Positions 1 to 9,449 of a stretch of 64,000 bases of DNA are shown in pieces. The stretch comes from Quadrisphaera setariae (GTDB lineage Bacteria; Actinomycetota; Actinomycetes; Actinomycetales; Quadrisphaeraceae): assembly GCF_008041935.1 (NCBI RefSeq), contig NZ_VKAC01000002.1, forward strand, positions 124,001 to 188,000, read 5' to 3'. Positions within the stretch are counted from its first letter, which is position 1. Each line of letters opens with the position of its first letter. The notes under the pieces were generated by a model. That model worked only from the letters and a program-made list of their open reading frames with translations. It ran no database searches and was not told the origin of the DNA. Position numbers and translations under genes: made by a program.

Positions 1-600
1 GGGCCCGGTCTCGTGGTGATCCAGGAGTGGTGGGGCCTGACGAGCCACATCGCCGACCTGACCCGGCGCTTCGCCGCCGAGGGGTTCGTGGCGCTGGCGC
101 CCGACCTGTACGGCGGCGCCACCACCCACGACGGCGCCGAGGCGATGCGCCTCATGCAGGAGCTCCCGGTGGACCGCGCCGCCCGCGACCTCGCCGGCGC
201 CGTCGACCACCTGCTGGGCCGCCCCGAGGTCACCTCCAGCACCGTGGGCGTGGTCGGCTTCTGCATGGGCGGCGCCTTCGTGCTCACCCTCGCCGCCCAG
301 CAGGGGGAGCGCGTCAGCGCGGCCGTCCCGTTCTACGGCCTGCCCGACGTCGGGGCCACGGACTACTCCGGTCTGCGCGCCGCGGTGCAGGGCCACTACG
401 CCACCCGGGACCGGATCAGCCGCGAGGCCGTCGAGGCGACCGCCGCGAAGATCCGCGAGCAGTCCGGCGTGCAGGCCGACGTCCGCTTCTACGAGGCCGA
501 CCACGCCTTCGTCAACGACGAGCGCCCCTCCTACGACGAGGCCTCGGCGAAGGCCGCCTGGTCCGCCGCGGTGGCCTTCCTGAAGGAGCACGTCCGCTGA
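1..600 (+). CDS. Dienelactone hydrolase family protein (5' end outside window)
   Basis: Alpha/beta hydrolase of the dienelactone hydrolase family, probably cytoplasmic. The frame is open from base 1 with typical family sequence (an EWWGL block), so the true start lies upstream. The nucleophile elbow GFCMGG carries the Cys used by this family, and ADHAF near the C terminus supplies the His. An Asp of the triad is likely in the segment around nt 400-420, but I cannot place it firmly. Family members hydrolyse lactones or esters; the substrate here is unknown. It ends one base before rarA, so the two may be co-transcribed. Confidence 0.85.
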   Translation, partial: GPGLVVIQEWWGLTSHIADLTRRFAAEGFVALAPDLYGGATTHDGAEAMRLMQELPVDRAARDLAGAVDHLLGRPEVTSSTVGVVGFCMGGAFVLTLAAQQGERVSAAVPFYGLPDVGATDYSGLRAAVQGHYATRDRISREAVEATAAKIREQSGVQADVRFYEADHAFVNDERPSYDEASAKAAWSAAVAFLKEHVR

Positions 601-601
601 G

Positions 602-2047
602 ATGACGGCCGACCTGTTCAGCGGCGGCCTCGGGGACGACGACGACGAGCGCAGCGGCGGTCGCGGGGCTGCGCCCACGGCCCGCTCCGTGCGGGCGCCG
701 CTCGCCGTCCGGATGCGCCCTCGCACCCTCGACGAGGTCGCCGGTCAGCAGCACCTGCTCACCCCTGGCGCGCCGCTGCGCCGCCTGGTGGAGGGAGGCG
801 ACGGGCGCGCGGGACCGGCCTCGGTGCTGCTCTGGGGACCGCCGGGCACCGGCAAGACGACCCTCGCCCACGTGGTCGCCCGCGGCACGGGGTGGCGCTT
901 CGAGGAGCTCAGCGCCGTCACCGCCGGCGTCAAGGACGTCCGCCGCGTGCTCGACGCCGCCAAGACCGCCCGCGACCTCCACGACCGCCGGACCGTCCTC
1001 TTCCTCGACGAGATCCACCGGTTCACCAAGGCCCAGCAGGACGCCCTGCTGCCCGGCGTGGAGGAGCGCTGGGTGGTGCTGGTCGCCGCCACCACGGAGA
1101 ACCCCAGCTTCTCCGTGGTCTCGCCGCTGCTCAGCCGCTCCCTGCTGCTGCGCCTGGCGCCGCTCACCGACGACGACGTCCGCGACCTGCTCCGGCGCGC
1201 CGTCTCCGACCAGCGCGGTCTGGCCGGCCAGGTGGTCCTCGACGACGACGCCCTGGCCCACCTCGTCCGGCTGGCCGGGGGTGACGCCCGCCGGGCCCTC
1301 ACGGCCCTGGAGGCGGCGGCCGGCCTCGCGCTGGACGCCCGCGCGTCCTCGTCGTCGCCGTCCTCCGACGACGACGAGGGGACCGACGGCCAGGCGGAGC
1401 CGGACGGCCCGGCCCGGGTGGACCTGGCGGCGGCGGAGCGAGCCGTCGACATCGCCGCGGTGCGGTACGACCGCGGCGGGGACCAGCACTACGACGTCGC
1501 CAGCGCGCTCATCAAGAGCCTGCGCGGCTCCGACGTCGACGCCGCGCTCCACTACCTCGCGCGCATGCTGGAGGCGGGGGAGGACCCGCGCTTCGTGGCC
1601 CGGCGCCTGGTGATCTCCGCCAGCGAGGACGTCGGCATGGCCGACCCCAGCGCCCTGCAGACGGCGGTGGCCGCAGCGCAGGCCGTGCAGCTCATCGGCA
1701 TGCCGGAGGCGCGCATCGTGCTGGCGCAGGCCGTGGTCCACCTGGCCACGGCGCCCAAGAGCAACGCCGCCTACCTGGGGATCGACGCGGCCGTCGCCGA
1801 CGTCCGCGCCGGCCGAGGGGGGCCGGTGCCCGCGCACCTGCGCGACGCCCACTACGCCGGCGCCCAGCGCATCGGCCACGGCAAGGGGTACGTGTACGCC
1901 CACGACGCCCCGCACGCGGTCGCCTCGCAGCAGTACGCCCCGGACGACCTCGCCGACCGCGAGTACTACCGGCCCACGGACCGGGGGGTGGAGCGCAGCA
2001 TCGGCGAGCGCCTGCAGCGGATCCGCGCGCTGCTCAGGAGCCGGTAG
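602..2047 (+). CDS. rarA: Replication-associated recombination protein A (RarA/MgsA), AAA+ ATPase
   Basis: Clamp-loader-like AAA+ ATPase of the RarA/WRNIP1 family that acts at stalled replication forks. Walker [10 protein letters not shown] is at about residues 79-87, Walker [10 protein letters not shown] near 135-143, and the sensor-like ATTENPSF follows. The C-terminal half has the family helical domain, including SEDVGMADP and the [11 protein letters not shown] block. Length 481 aa is normal, apart from an Asp/Ser-rich low-complexity insert around residues 250-265 that is likely a linker. It starts one base after the dienelactone hydrolase stop. The order rarA then rpsD is common in actinobacteria. 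Confidence 0.95.
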   Translation: MTADLFSGGLGDDDDERSGGRGAAPTARSVRAPLAVRMRPRTLDEVAGQQHLLTPGAPLRRLVEGGDGRAGPASVLLWGPPGTGKTTLAHVVARGTGWRFEELSAVTAGVKDVRRVLDAAKTARDLHDRRTVLFLDEIHRFTKAQQDALLPGVEERWVVLVAATTENPSFSVVSPLLSRSLLLRLAPLTDDDVRDLLRRAVSDQRGLAGQVVLDDDALAHLVRLAGGDARRALTALEAAAGLALDARASSSSPSSDDDEGTDGQAEPDGPARVDLAAAERAVDIAAVRYDRGGDQHYDVASALIKSLRGSDVDAALHYLARMLEAGEDPRFVARRLVISASEDVGMADPSALQTAVAAAQAVQLIGMPEARIVLAQAVVHLATAPKSNAAYLGIDAAVADVRAGRGGPVPAHLRDAHYAGAQRIGHGKGYVYAHDAPHAVASQQYAPDDLADREYYRPTDRGVERSIGERLQRIRALLRSR

Positions 2048-2061
2048 ACCTGCGGTAGGCT

Positions 2062-2222
2062 TCTCTGCTGGTGCTGCGCCGTCTGGCGCCCGCGCCTCGT
2101 GGTCACCTCGGTCCGGCAGCCGCCGGCCGCTGGGAGGCCGCCGTCGTTCGCCGGTCGTCCCGAGGATCCGCCACGGGGTCGCGACCGCGAGTGCCCACCC
2201 CGTTGAGGAGAGTCACCCGCTC
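2062..2222 (+). promoter_or_regulatory. Long structured 5' leader of rpsD
   Basis: A TAGGCT hexamer at 2056-2061 could be a -10 box; I see no good -35. The roughly 155-nt leader it would produce is rich in complementary GC tracts. Just before the RBS (GAGGAGAG), bases 2173-2179 (ACGGGGT) pair perfectly with 2197-2203 (ACCCCGT) and enclose a small TCGC/GCGA hairpin. S4 represses its own synthesis through leader structures in other bacteria, so this is a candidate S4 operator. That role is inference. Confidence 0.4.
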
Positions 2223-2849
2223 GTGTCCCACTCCAACCGCAACCGCCGCCAGGTCCGCCTGTCCCGCGCCCTCGGGGTGCCGCTCACGCCGAAGGCGGCG
2301 CGCTACTTCGAGGTCCGTCCCTACCCGCCGGGCGAGCACGGCCGCGCCCGTCGCCGCACGGAGTCCGAGTACTCCCTCGGCCTGCGCCAGAAGCAGCTGC
2401 TCCGCGCGCAGTACGGCATCCGCGAGGCGCAGCTGCGCAACACGTTCGAGGAGGCCCGCCGTTCGCAGGGCCGCACCGGCGACGTGCTGATCGAGCTGCT
2501 CGAGATGCGCCTGGACGCCCTCGTCCTGCGCTCCGGCCTGGCCCGCACCATCGCCCAGGCCCGCCAGCTGGTCGTGCACCGCCACATCCTGGTCGACGGC
2601 CAGCGCGTCGACCGCCCGTCGTTCCGCGTGAGCCCGGGCCAGATCATCTCGGTGCACGCCAAGAGCGCGCAGACCACGCCGTTCCAGGTGGCCGCCGCCG
2701 GCGCCCACCGCGACGTGCTGCCCACGCTCCCCGGCTACCTCGAGGTGCAGCTCGCCGACCTCAAGGTGCGCCTGGCGCGCCGCCCCACCCGCGAAGAGGT
2801 CCCCGTGACCTGCGAGGTCTCCCGCGTCGTCGAGTTCTACGCGCGCTGA
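2223..2849 (+). CDS. rpsD: 30S ribosomal protein S4
   Basis: Primary 16S rRNA-binding protein that nucleates small-subunit assembly. The 208 aa length matches the family. It is the zinc-free form: the N terminus has no CxxC pair, as usual for the actinobacterial single-copy S4. The S4 RNA-binding domain is clear from about residue 95, with RLDALVLRSG, ARQLVVHRHI and RVSPGQ. The GTG start is supported by GAGGAGAG about 8 nt upstream. It stands alone rather than in the alpha operon, which is normal for this lineage. A hairpin in the convergent gene's 3' end can terminate it. Confidence 0.97.
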   Translation: MSHSNRNRRQVRLSRALGVPLTPKAARYFEVRPYPPGEHGRARRRTESEYSLGLRQKQLLRAQYGIREAQLRNTFEEARRSQGRTGDVLIELLEMRLDALVLRSGLARTIAQARQLVVHRHILVDGQRVDRPSFRVSPGQIISVHAKSAQTTPFQVAAAGAHRDVLPTLPGYLEVQLADLKVRLARRPTREEVPVTCEVSRVVEFYAR

Positions 2850-2868
2850 TCCACCCGTCCGCCGGCGC

Positions 2869-3987
2869 TCAGCCGGCGGTGGAGAGCCCCCGTCCCGCAT
2901 CCGCGGGGCGGGGGCTCTCGGCGTCCTGGGCGCTGGCGGGGCCGTCCGAGGGCGGCGCGAGCTCCACCCGGTCGCGACCCCCGGCCTTGGCGCGGTACAT
3001 GGCTTCGTCGGCCCTCACCAGCAGCCGCGACAGCACCTCGGCCGCCGAGGCGACCTGGGCGGTGGGGGCGGCGACGGCCACCCCGGCGCTGATGGTGACG
3101 CGCACTCCGTAGGGGGTCTCGGCGGTGGCCACGGCGCTCCGCAGGCGCTCCGCGGCCGCCGCGGCGTCCGCAGCACGCTCCCAGCAGCCGAGCCAGGCCA
3201 TCTCCTCGCCGCCGAGGCGCACGGCCAGGTCGCCGCGGCGGGCCGTGGCGCGCAGCACGTCCGCCACGGTCACGAGCACCTGGTCACCGGCGTCGTGACC
3301 GAGGGCGTCGTTGACGGTCTTGAACCTGTCCACGTCGAGCACCACGACGGCCACGTGCTGCCCGCGGGGTGCGGAGGCCCGCAGCGCCTCGAACCCGCTG
3401 CTCATGCCCCGCCTGTTGAGCAGGCCTGTGAGCGGGTCCACCAGCGCCGATCCCGCCAGGAGCGAGAGCGCTGCGGTGCGCATGTGCTGCGCCCACGCCG
3501 ACACGCCGCACACCCCGGCGGTGACCACGGCCACGGCCACGGCCAGGTAGCCCGCCAGGGGCCCTGGCGGGCTGCCCAGCAGCAGCACCAGCTGGCAGAG
3601 CACGACCACCGGACCGGCGAGGAGCAGGGGCCGCGGGCTCGTGAAGCTGCCGATGCCCAGCGCGAGGCCCGTCAGACCGACCGCCACGAGGACCTCGTGC
3701 CCGGGGGAGCCGGACCAGAGGCCGTCGGCAGTGAGCGCCACCGCTCCGACGGCGAACGCCGCCGCGGTGGCGCCCGCGGTGAGCACGTCACGCCGCACGT
3801 ACGACCACACCAGCACTCCGCCCCACACCGCGGCGCTGCTCAGGACAGGGGCGCGGTTGACGGGGACTCCGACCAGCGCTGCGACGGTGAGGTGGGTGAG
3901 GTGGAGGAGGACGATCCCGCCGGCGACGGCGACCATGAAGCGCGCGCGGACGCGCGGCGTCAGGCCGTCGACCGGCTCGGGAGTCAC
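2869..3987 (-). CDS. Membrane diguanylate cyclase (GGDEF domain, GGEEM variant)
   Basis: Membrane-anchored GGDEF protein predicted to make c-di-GMP. About six hydrophobic segments fill residues 18-200. The GGDEF domain follows, with DPLTGLLNRRG, a DVDRFKTVND metal-binding block, and the signature at about 259-263. The signature reads GGEEM, with Met where Phe is usual. RRGD, ending five residues before it, is an intact RxxD inhibitory site. GTG at 3987 was chosen because it keeps the basic N-terminal stretch before the first membrane segment; an in-frame ATG at 3936 is the alternative. A FliA/WhiG-like promoter ends about 8 nt upstream, so the mRNA may be leaderless. Activity of the variant motif is likely but unproven. 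Confidence 0.88.
   Translation of the reverse strand: MTPEPVDGLTPRVRARFMVAVAGGIVLLHLTHLTVAALVGVPVNRAPVLSSAAVWGGVLVWSYVRRDVLTAGATAAAFAVGAVALTADGLWSGSPGHEVLVAVGLTGLALGIGSFTSPRPLLLAGPVVVLCQLVLLLGSPPGPLAGYLAVAVAVVTAGVCGVSAWAQHMRTAALSLLAGSALVDPLTGLLNRRGMSSGFEALRASAPRGQHVAVVVLDVDRFKTVNDALGHDAGDQVLVTVADVLRATARRGDLAVRLGGEEMAWLGCWERAADAAAAAERLRSAVATAETPYGVRVTISAGVAVAAPTAQVASAAEVLSRLLVRADEAMYRAKAGGRDRVELAPPSDGPASAQDAESPRPADAGRGLSTAG
2882..2919. terminator. Bidirectional hairpin between rpsD and the diguanylate cyclase gene
   Basis: A 17-bp stem (2882-2898 with 2903-2919, one G-U-type mismatch) with a 4-nt loop. It starts 33 bp after rpsD and lies inside the last codons of the convergent reverse-strand gene. 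There is no T-tract, as is common in high-GC actinobacteria. Confidence 0.75.
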
Positions 3988-3994
3988 CCTGCGG

Positions 3995-4023
3995 GCATCG
4001 GCGCTCCCGGGGGTTCCCTTGAG
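3995..4023 (-). promoter_or_regulatory. FliA/WhiG-like promoter of the diguanylate cyclase gene
   Basis: Reading the reverse strand, CTCAAG (4018-4023), a 15-nt spacer, then GCCGAT (3997-4002). This matches the pattern seen before several pil genes and the chemoreceptor gene. Transcription would begin almost at the GTG at 3987. Confidence 0.65.
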
Positions 4024-4152
4024 TCCCCGGCGCGGCGGGTCACCACGGGCAGGGCCGCGCCCGGCCGCTGGCGGGCGCCGACAGAGGGTGCCGCGCTCGC
4101 TGCGCGGTAGGGTCGCTGCGCACGTCGCCGCCCCAGATCCCGGGAGTCCCCC

Positions 4153-4530
4153 TTGTCCGTCGGAGATGTCGCGGGGCTCATCGCGGCCATCGCGTTCGTC
4201 GTCCTGGTCGCCCTCCTGGCGCGGCCGATCCTCAAGCTGGGCCAGGTGCTCGACGAGGCCCGCGCCGCCATCAAGGGCGTGTCGGACTCCACCGTCCCGC
4301 TCATCGCCGAGGTGACCACCACGGTCGGCCAGGCGAACGAGCAGATGGAGAAGATCGACACGATCACCACCAACGCGGCGCAGATCACCACCAACGCCTC
4401 GGCGCTGACGGCCCTGTTCGCCGCCACCCTCGGGTCTCCTGTGGTCCGGGTGGCCGCCTTCACCTACGGCGTGCGCCAGGCCGTGAACGGCCGCCGCGCC
4501 GGGCGCCGCGCCGCCCGCCAGGGGGCCTGA
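4153..4530 (+). CDS. DUF948 family membrane-anchored protein
   Basis: Small (125 aa) protein with one N-terminal membrane segment (residues 5-25, Ala/Val/Leu-rich). An amphipathic helical region follows with heptad-like TTVGQANEQMEKI and Asn/Thr-rich repeats, then a basic Arg-rich C terminus. This is the DUF948 pattern, resembling the N-terminal part of chemotaxis-type coiled coils; function is unknown. The TTG start at 4153 sits after a GGGAG-type RBS. It is followed 3 nt later by another small membrane protein, and both precede alaS, a conserved actinobacterial arrangement. Confidence 0.8.
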   Translation: MSVGDVAGLIAAIAFVVLVALLARPILKLGQVLDEARAAIKGVSDSTVPLIAEVTTTVGQANEQMEKIDTITTNAAQITTNASALTALFAATLGSPVVRVAAFTYGVRQAVNGRRAGRRAARQGA

Positions 4531-4533
4531 GCC

Positions 4534-4806
4534 GTGGGCAAGCTCGTGCTCGTGGGCCTCGGCGTGGTGGCCGCCGCCGTCGGCGCCGTCCAGGCGGCCC
4601 GCTCGGTGAGCACCTCCGAGGGCGGGTGGTCCGGTCTGGCCGACGGCCTGCGCGAGTTCGCCGCCGACGTCCGCTCCGGAGCCGCCGAGCGCGAGGAGGA
4701 GCTGCGCGTCGCGCTCGGCGTCGACACCGGGACGATCGACGAGGCCACCGCCCGCGACCTGCTCGAGAACCCGACCGCGCCGCGGCGCGGGCAGCACGCC
4801 GGCTGA
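4534..4806 (+). CDS. DUF6167-like small membrane protein upstream of alaS
   Basis: A 90-aa protein with a single N-terminal hydrophobic helix (VLVGLGVVAAAVGAV) and an acidic C-terminal half (EREEELRVALG). It resembles the uncharacterised family often found between the DUF948 gene and alaS in actinobacteria. The GTG start follows the upstream stop by three bases, so translation is probably coupled. No catalytic motif is visible. Family assignment rests on position and general form. Confidence 0.7.
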   Translation: MGKLVLVGLGVVAAAVGAVQAARSVSTSEGGWSGLADGLREFAADVRSGAAEREEELRVALGVDTGTIDEATARDLLENPTAPRRGQHAG

Positions 4807-4899
4807 CGGCCCGCGCACCGCCAGGCCCCGCACGGCCCGGCGCGCTGGACCACCGACCGAACACCCCGACCTCATCAAGAACACCCCAGGAGGGGACCC

Positions 4900-7641
4900 G
4901 TGGAGACCGCCGAGATCCGCCGGCGCTGGCTCGACTTCTTCGAGGCCCGCGGCCACACCGTCGTGCCGAGCGCCTCGCTGATCAGCCCCGACCCCAGCCT
5001 GCTGTTCACCGTGGCCGGCATGGTGCCGTTCATCCCGTACCTCACGGGCCAGCAGACCCCGCCGTACCCGCGCGCCACCAGCGTGCAGAAGTGCGTGCGC
5101 ACCCTCGACATCGACGAGGTGGGCAAGACCACCCGCCACGGCACGTTCTTCCAGATGAACGGCAATTTCTCCTTCGGCGACTACTTCAAGGAGGGGGCGA
5201 TCTCCTACGCGTGGGAGCTCGTCACCAGCCCGCAGTCGCAGGGGGGCTACGGGTTCGACCCCGACAGCCTGTGGGCCACGGTCTACACCGACGACGACGA
5301 GGCGCACCACCTGTGGCAGACCGTCGCAGGCCTGCCGCCCGAGCGCATCCAGCGCCTGGGCATGGAGGACAACTACTGGTCCACCGGCCAGCCCGGCCCG
5401 GCCGGTCCGTGCTCGGAGATCTACGTCGACCGCGGCCCCGCGTACGGCCCCGACGGCGGTCCCGCGAACGACCCCGCGGGCGACCGGTACCTCGAGATCT
5501 GGAACCTCGTCTTCATGCAGTTCCAGCGCGGGGAGGGGCAGGGGAAGGACTTCCCCATCCTCCACGAGCTGCCCAAGAAGAACATCGACACCGGCATGGG
5601 GCTGGAGCGCACCGCGCTGCTGCTGCAGGGCGTCGACAACATGTACGAGATCGACCAGGTCGCCCCCGTGCTGCGGCACGCCGCGGAGCTGGCCGGGGTC
5701 CGCTACGGCGCCGACCGGGACGCCGACGTGCGCCTGCGCGTGGTGGCCGACCACGTCCGCGCCTCCCTGATGCTCATGGGCGACGGGGTCACCCCGGGCA
5801 ACGAGGGCGGCGGCTACGTGCTGCGCCGCCTCGTGCGGCGTGCGGTGCGCGCGATGCGCCTGCTCGGCGTGGACGCCCCCACGCTGCCGGAGCTGCTGCC
5901 GGTCTCCCTGGAGGCCATGGCGCCGGCCTACCCGGAGCTGCGCGAGGGCTTCGGCCGCATCAGCGCGGTGGCCTACGCCGAGGAGGAGGCGTTCCGCCGC
6001 ACCCTCGTGTCGGGCACCACCATCCTCGACACCGCGGTCGCCGCGGCCAAGAAGGCCAGCGCGGCCTCCGGCGGGGGCAGCGCTCCTGTGCTGTCGGGCG
6101 AGCGCGCCTTCGAGCTGCACGACACCTTCGGCTTCCCCATCGACCTCACCCTGGAGATGGCCGCCGAGCAGGGCGTCTCGGTGGACGCCGACGGCTTCCG
6201 CCGCCTCATGACCGAGCAGCGCACCCGCGCCCGCGAGGACGCGCGCGCCAAGCGCGCCGGCCGCACGGACACCGCCGGGTACCGCCAGGTCGCCGACGAG
6301 CTCGGCCGCGACGTCGACTTCCTCGGCTACGAGGTCCTGTCCGCCGAGGGTCGGGTGGTCGGGCTGCTGCGCGACGGCGTCAGCGTGCCGGTGGCGCTGG
6401 CGGGCGACGACGTCGAGCTGGTCCTCGACAGGACCCCCTTCTACGCCGAGAGCGGTGGCCAGCTGGCCGACCGCGGGCGCCTGACCGTGACCGGCCCGAC
6501 GGGCGTGCGGGCCGTCGTGGACGTCACGGACGTCCAGCGGCCGATCCCGGGGCTCAACGTCCACCACGCCACGGTGGTCTCCGGGGAGGTCGCCGTCGGA
6601 GACCCGGTGGAGGCCATCGTCGACGCCGGTCGCCGCCTGGCCGTGGCCCGGGCGCACACCGCCACGCACCTCGTGCACCAGGGCCTGCGCGACTCCCTCG
6701 GCCCGGACGGCACCCGCCAGGCCGGCTCCGAGAACGCCCCCGGCCGCCTGCGCTTCGACTACACGGCGCTGTCCGCGCCCTCCGCGTCCCAGCTGGCCGA
6801 CGTCGAGGCGGAGGTCAACACCTTCCTCGCCGACGACCTGCCGGTCACCACCACCGTCACCGACCCGGAGTCCGCCCGTCGCGCCGGCGCGCTGGCCTTC
6901 TTCGGCGACAAGTACGGAGACCGCGTCCGCATGGTCGGCATCGGCGAGTGGTCGAAGGAGCTGTGCGGCGGCACCCACGTGGAGCGCACCGGTCAGCTCG
7001 GCGTCGTCGCGCTCCTGGGGGAGCAGTCCATCGGCTCCGGCACCCGCCGCGTGGAGGCCCTCGTCGGTCCTGACGCGCACGCCCACCTGGCGCGGGAGTC
7101 AGCGCTGGTCAGCCAGCTGACGGGCCTGCTGAAGGTGCGCTCCGAGGAGCTGCCCGACCGCATCGCCACCCTGCTCGACCAGCTCAAGGAGGCCGATCGG
7201 ACCATCGCCGCGGCCCGCGCCAAGGAGGTGCTCGCCGCTGCCGGTGCGCTCGCCGCGGGTGCCGAGGTGGTCGGTGGGCAGGGAGCCGCGGGCAGTGCCG
7301 GTGGCGTGCGCGTGGTGGCCACCAGCGCCGGTGAGGTCGCCTCCGCCGACGACCTGCGCACCCTCGCGCTCGACGTCCGCGGCCGCCTCGGCGAGTCCGC
7401 GTCCGTCGTCGCCGTCGGGGGTGTCGCCAAGGGGCGGCCCGTCGTCGTCATCGCCACCAGTCCCGCGGCCCGGGCGGCCGGCCTGAAGGCCGGTGCGCTC
7501 GTGCGCGTGGCCGCCACGGCCCTCGGTGGGGGCGGCGGTGGCAAGGACGACGTCGCCCAGGGCGGCGGCACCGACGCCGAGGCGCTGCCCGCGGCCCTCG
7601 ACGCCGTGCGCGCCGCAGTGGCGTCCGCGGTCGGGTCCTGA
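4900..7641 (+). CDS. alaS: Alanyl-tRNA synthetase
   Basis: Charges tRNA-Ala and edits Ser/Gly mischarging. The catalytic class II domain is at the N terminus ([23 protein letters not shown]). The editing domain has its zinc ligands HTATH near residue 585 and CGGTH near 688. The C-terminal oligomerisation/C-Ala part has a Gly-rich GGGGGGKDD segment. Length 913 aa is within the family range. GTG start with AGGAGGGGAC just upstream, a strong RBS. It leads a run alaS-ruvX-mltG-aroE on the same strand. Confidence 0.98.
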   Translation: METAEIRRRWLDFFEARGHTVVPSASLISPDPSLLFTVAGMVPFIPYLTGQQTPPYPRATSVQKCVRTLDIDEVGKTTRHGTFFQMNGNFSFGDYFKEGAISYAWELVTSPQSQGGYGFDPDSLWATVYTDDDEAHHLWQTVAGLPPERIQRLGMEDNYWSTGQPGPAGPCSEIYVDRGPAYGPDGGPANDPAGDRYLEIWNLVFMQFQRGEGQGKDFPILHELPKKNIDTGMGLERTALLLQGVDNMYEIDQVAPVLRHAAELAGVRYGADRDADVRLRVVADHVRASLMLMGDGVTPGNEGGGYVLRRLVRRAVRAMRLLGVDAPTLPELLPVSLEAMAPAYPELREGFGRISAVAYAEEEAFRRTLVSGTTILDTAVAAAKKASAASGGGSAPVLSGERAFELHDTFGFPIDLTLEMAAEQGVSVDADGFRRLMTEQRTRAREDARAKRAGRTDTAGYRQVADELGRDVDFLGYEVLSAEGRVVGLLRDGVSVPVALAGDDVELVLDRTPFYAESGGQLADRGRLTVTGPTGVRAVVDVTDVQRPIPGLNVHHATVVSGEVAVGDPVEAIVDAGRRLAVARAHTATHLVHQGLRDSLGPDGTRQAGSENAPGRLRFDYTALSAPSASQLADVEAEVNTFLADDLPVTTTVTDPESARRAGALAFFGDKYGDRVRMVGIGEWSKELCGGTHVERTGQLGVVALLGEQSIGSGTRRVEALVGPDAHAHLARESALVSQLTGLLKVRSEELPDRIATLLDQLKEADRTIAAARAKEVLAAAGALAAGAEVVGGQGAAGSAGGVRVVATSAGEVASADDLRTLALDVRGRLGESASVVAVGGVAKGRPVVVIATSPAARAAGLKAGALVRVAATALGGGGGGKDDVAQGGGTDAEALPAALDAVRAAVASAVGS

Positions 7642-7678
7642 ACCGGCTCCTCCAGGGGGCTGCCCAGGTGGGTCTGGC

Positions 7679-8155
7679 GTGAGGCGCGGGGTCCGGCTCG
7701 GCGTGGACGTCGGGTCGGTCCGCGTCGGACTCGCCGCGAGCGACCCGAGCGGCTTCATCGCCTCTCCCGTCGAGACCCTCAAGCGGGACCGCACGCAAGG
7801 CTCTGACCTGCAACGCATCGCGCTGGAGATCACCCAGAGGGAGGCCGTCGAGGTCGTCGTGGGGCTGCCCGTCTCGCTCTCCGGGCGCGAAGGGCCAGCA
7901 GCGGCCGCCGTGCGTGACTACGCTGCTGATCTGGCAGGCAGGGTCGCGCCGGTGCCGGTGCGGCTCGTGGACGAGCGGTTGAGCACGGTCAGCGCCCACC
8001 AGGCGCTGACAGCCTCCGGGCGGTCCGGCCGTCGCCACCGAGAGGTGGTCGACCAGGTCGCGGCGGTGCTCATCCTGCAGACGGCCCTGGACGCGGAGCG
8101 CGCCACGGGTCGGCCGCCGGGGTCGACCGTCGACCCCGGGCCCACCCCGGGCTGA
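7679..8155 (+). CDS. ruvX: RuvX/YqgF-type putative Holliday junction resolvase
   Basis: RNase H-fold nuclease of the YqgF family, linked to Holliday junction resolution or pre-16S rRNA 5' processing. GVDVGSVRVGLA gives the first catalytic Asp, VVGLPVSLSG the central block, and LVDERLSTVSA the conserved DER. The open frame reaches further upstream, but GTG 7679 is the natural start. It has AGGTGGG about 6 nt before it and gives the usual size, 158 aa. The C-terminal Pro/Gly tail is likely disordered. Position between alaS and mltG is the standard arrangement. Confidence 0.93.
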   Translation: MRRGVRLGVDVGSVRVGLAASDPSGFIASPVETLKRDRTQGSDLQRIALEITQREAVEVVVGLPVSLSGREGPAAAAVRDYAADLAGRVAPVPVRLVDERLSTVSAHQALTASGRSGRRHREVVDQVAAVLILQTALDAERATGRPPGSTVDPGPTPG

Positions 8156-8189
8156 GGCCGGGGGCGGGGGGAAGGGGCTGTGCGCGTCG

Positions 8190-9371
8190 ATGGCTGGCTT
8201 GTCGCTGGAGGACCTGCCGGGGACCCCGGAGTCCCGCTCGTCCTCCGGGGACGGAGCGGGCGGAGGATCGCGCTCGTCGAAGCGCCAGGCGGAGCGGGGT
8301 GACCGCGAGAAGCGCCGCAAGCGCCGCCGCACCGTCACCCTCGTGGTGCTGGCGGTCTGCGCGGTCCTCTTCGGCGCCTCGGCGGTGCTCGTCGGCGGCC
8401 AGGTCAAGGAGCTGGTGGCGAGCGTCACCGACAGCGGCGACTACTCCGGGAACGGCACCGGCGCCGTGACCGTGCAGATCCCCGAGGGGGCGTCCGGCCG
8501 CACCATCGGCTCGGTGCTCGCCAAGGCGGGCGTGGTGAAGACCCCTGGCGCCTTCGTCTCCGCGGCCGCCGAGGACCCGAAGGCCGCGGGCATCCAGCCC
8601 GGCACGTACGAGCTGAAGAAGGAGATGTCGGGAGCGTCGGCGCTGGCGCTCCTGCTCGACCCCTCCTCGCGCAGCTCCTTCAAGGTGCAGGTGCCGGAGG
8701 GCTACACCGCGGCGCAGATCTACCAGCGGCTGTCGGAGGCGACGGGGCAGCCCGTCAGCGACTACGAGGCCGCCGCGAAGGACCCGCAGCTCGGCCTGCC
8801 CTCGGACGCCGGCGGCGCTGTGGAGGGCTACCTCTTCCCGGCCACCTACACGTTCGACCCTGGCACCACCGCCCTCCAGCAGCTGCAGGAGATGGTGCAG
8901 CGCACCGAGAAGGCCATGGACGACGTCGGGTTCCCCGCCGACCCCGCCGAGCGCCACCGCCTCATGACCGAGGCGAGCCTGGTGCAGAAGGAGGGCGCGA
9001 ACGCGGAGGACATGGCCAAGGTCGCGCGGGTGATCGAGAACCGCGTCGCCGCGGGCCAGCCGCTGCAGTTCGACACCACCGTCAACTACGCCACCGGCAA
9101 GACCGGGCTGACGACCACCCCCGAGGACCGCCAGAACCCCTCGCCGTACAACACCTACCTGCACCCCGGTCTGCCGCCGGGCCCGATCGCCTCACCCGGT
9201 GAGGACGCCATGCGCGCCGCGCTGAACCCCACCCCGGGTGACTGGCTGTACTTCGTGGTGGTCGACCCGACCACCGGGGAGACCAAGTTCGCGGCCACCT
9301 ACGCCGAGCACCAGCAGAACGTGGCCGAGTTCCAGGCGTGGCTGCGCGCGAACCCGCAGCCGCAGGGATGA
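8190..9371 (+). CDS. mltG: Endolytic murein transglycosylase MltG
   Basis: Membrane-anchored lytic transglycosylase that cuts nascent glycan strands and limits their length. The N terminus is cytoplasmic and basic. One membrane helix spans about residues 49-70, and a LysM-like region follows (VPEGYTAAQIYQRL). The YceG catalytic domain includes EGYLFPATY and ASLVQKEG, whose Glu corresponds to the catalytic residue. LQFDTTVNYA and NTYLHPGLPPGPI are also typical. 393 aa is normal. An ATG start follows a purine-rich GGGGGAAGGGG tract. Confidence 0.95.
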   Translation: MAGLSLEDLPGTPESRSSSGDGAGGGSRSSKRQAERGDREKRRKRRRTVTLVVLAVCAVLFGASAVLVGGQVKELVASVTDSGDYSGNGTGAVTVQIPEGASGRTIGSVLAKAGVVKTPGAFVSAAAEDPKAAGIQPGTYELKKEMSGASALALLLDPSSRSSFKVQVPEGYTAAQIYQRLSEATGQPVSDYEAAAKDPQLGLPSDAGGAVEGYLFPATYTFDPGTTALQQLQEMVQRTEKAMDDVGFPADPAERHRLMTEASLVQKEGANAEDMAKVARVIENRVAAGQPLQFDTTVNYATGKTGLTTTPEDRQNPSPYNTYLHPGLPPGPIASPGEDAMRAALNPTPGDWLYFVVVDPTTGETKFAATYAEHQQNVAEFQAWLRANPQPQG

Positions 9372-9449
9372 CCTGCGGCCGCGGAGCGGCGCGCCGTCCC
9401 AGGGGATGATGGCTCCCGTGATCTGCTCGACGCCTGCGGAGCGCGCCGC

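Noticed and set aside
2869-7086. A 1405-aa reverse-strand open frame
   Set aside because: Only the part below 3987 is a real gene (diguanylate cyclase). The rest is antisense to DUF948, alaS and neighbours, with Arg/Gly/His-rich noise typical of high-GC shadows.
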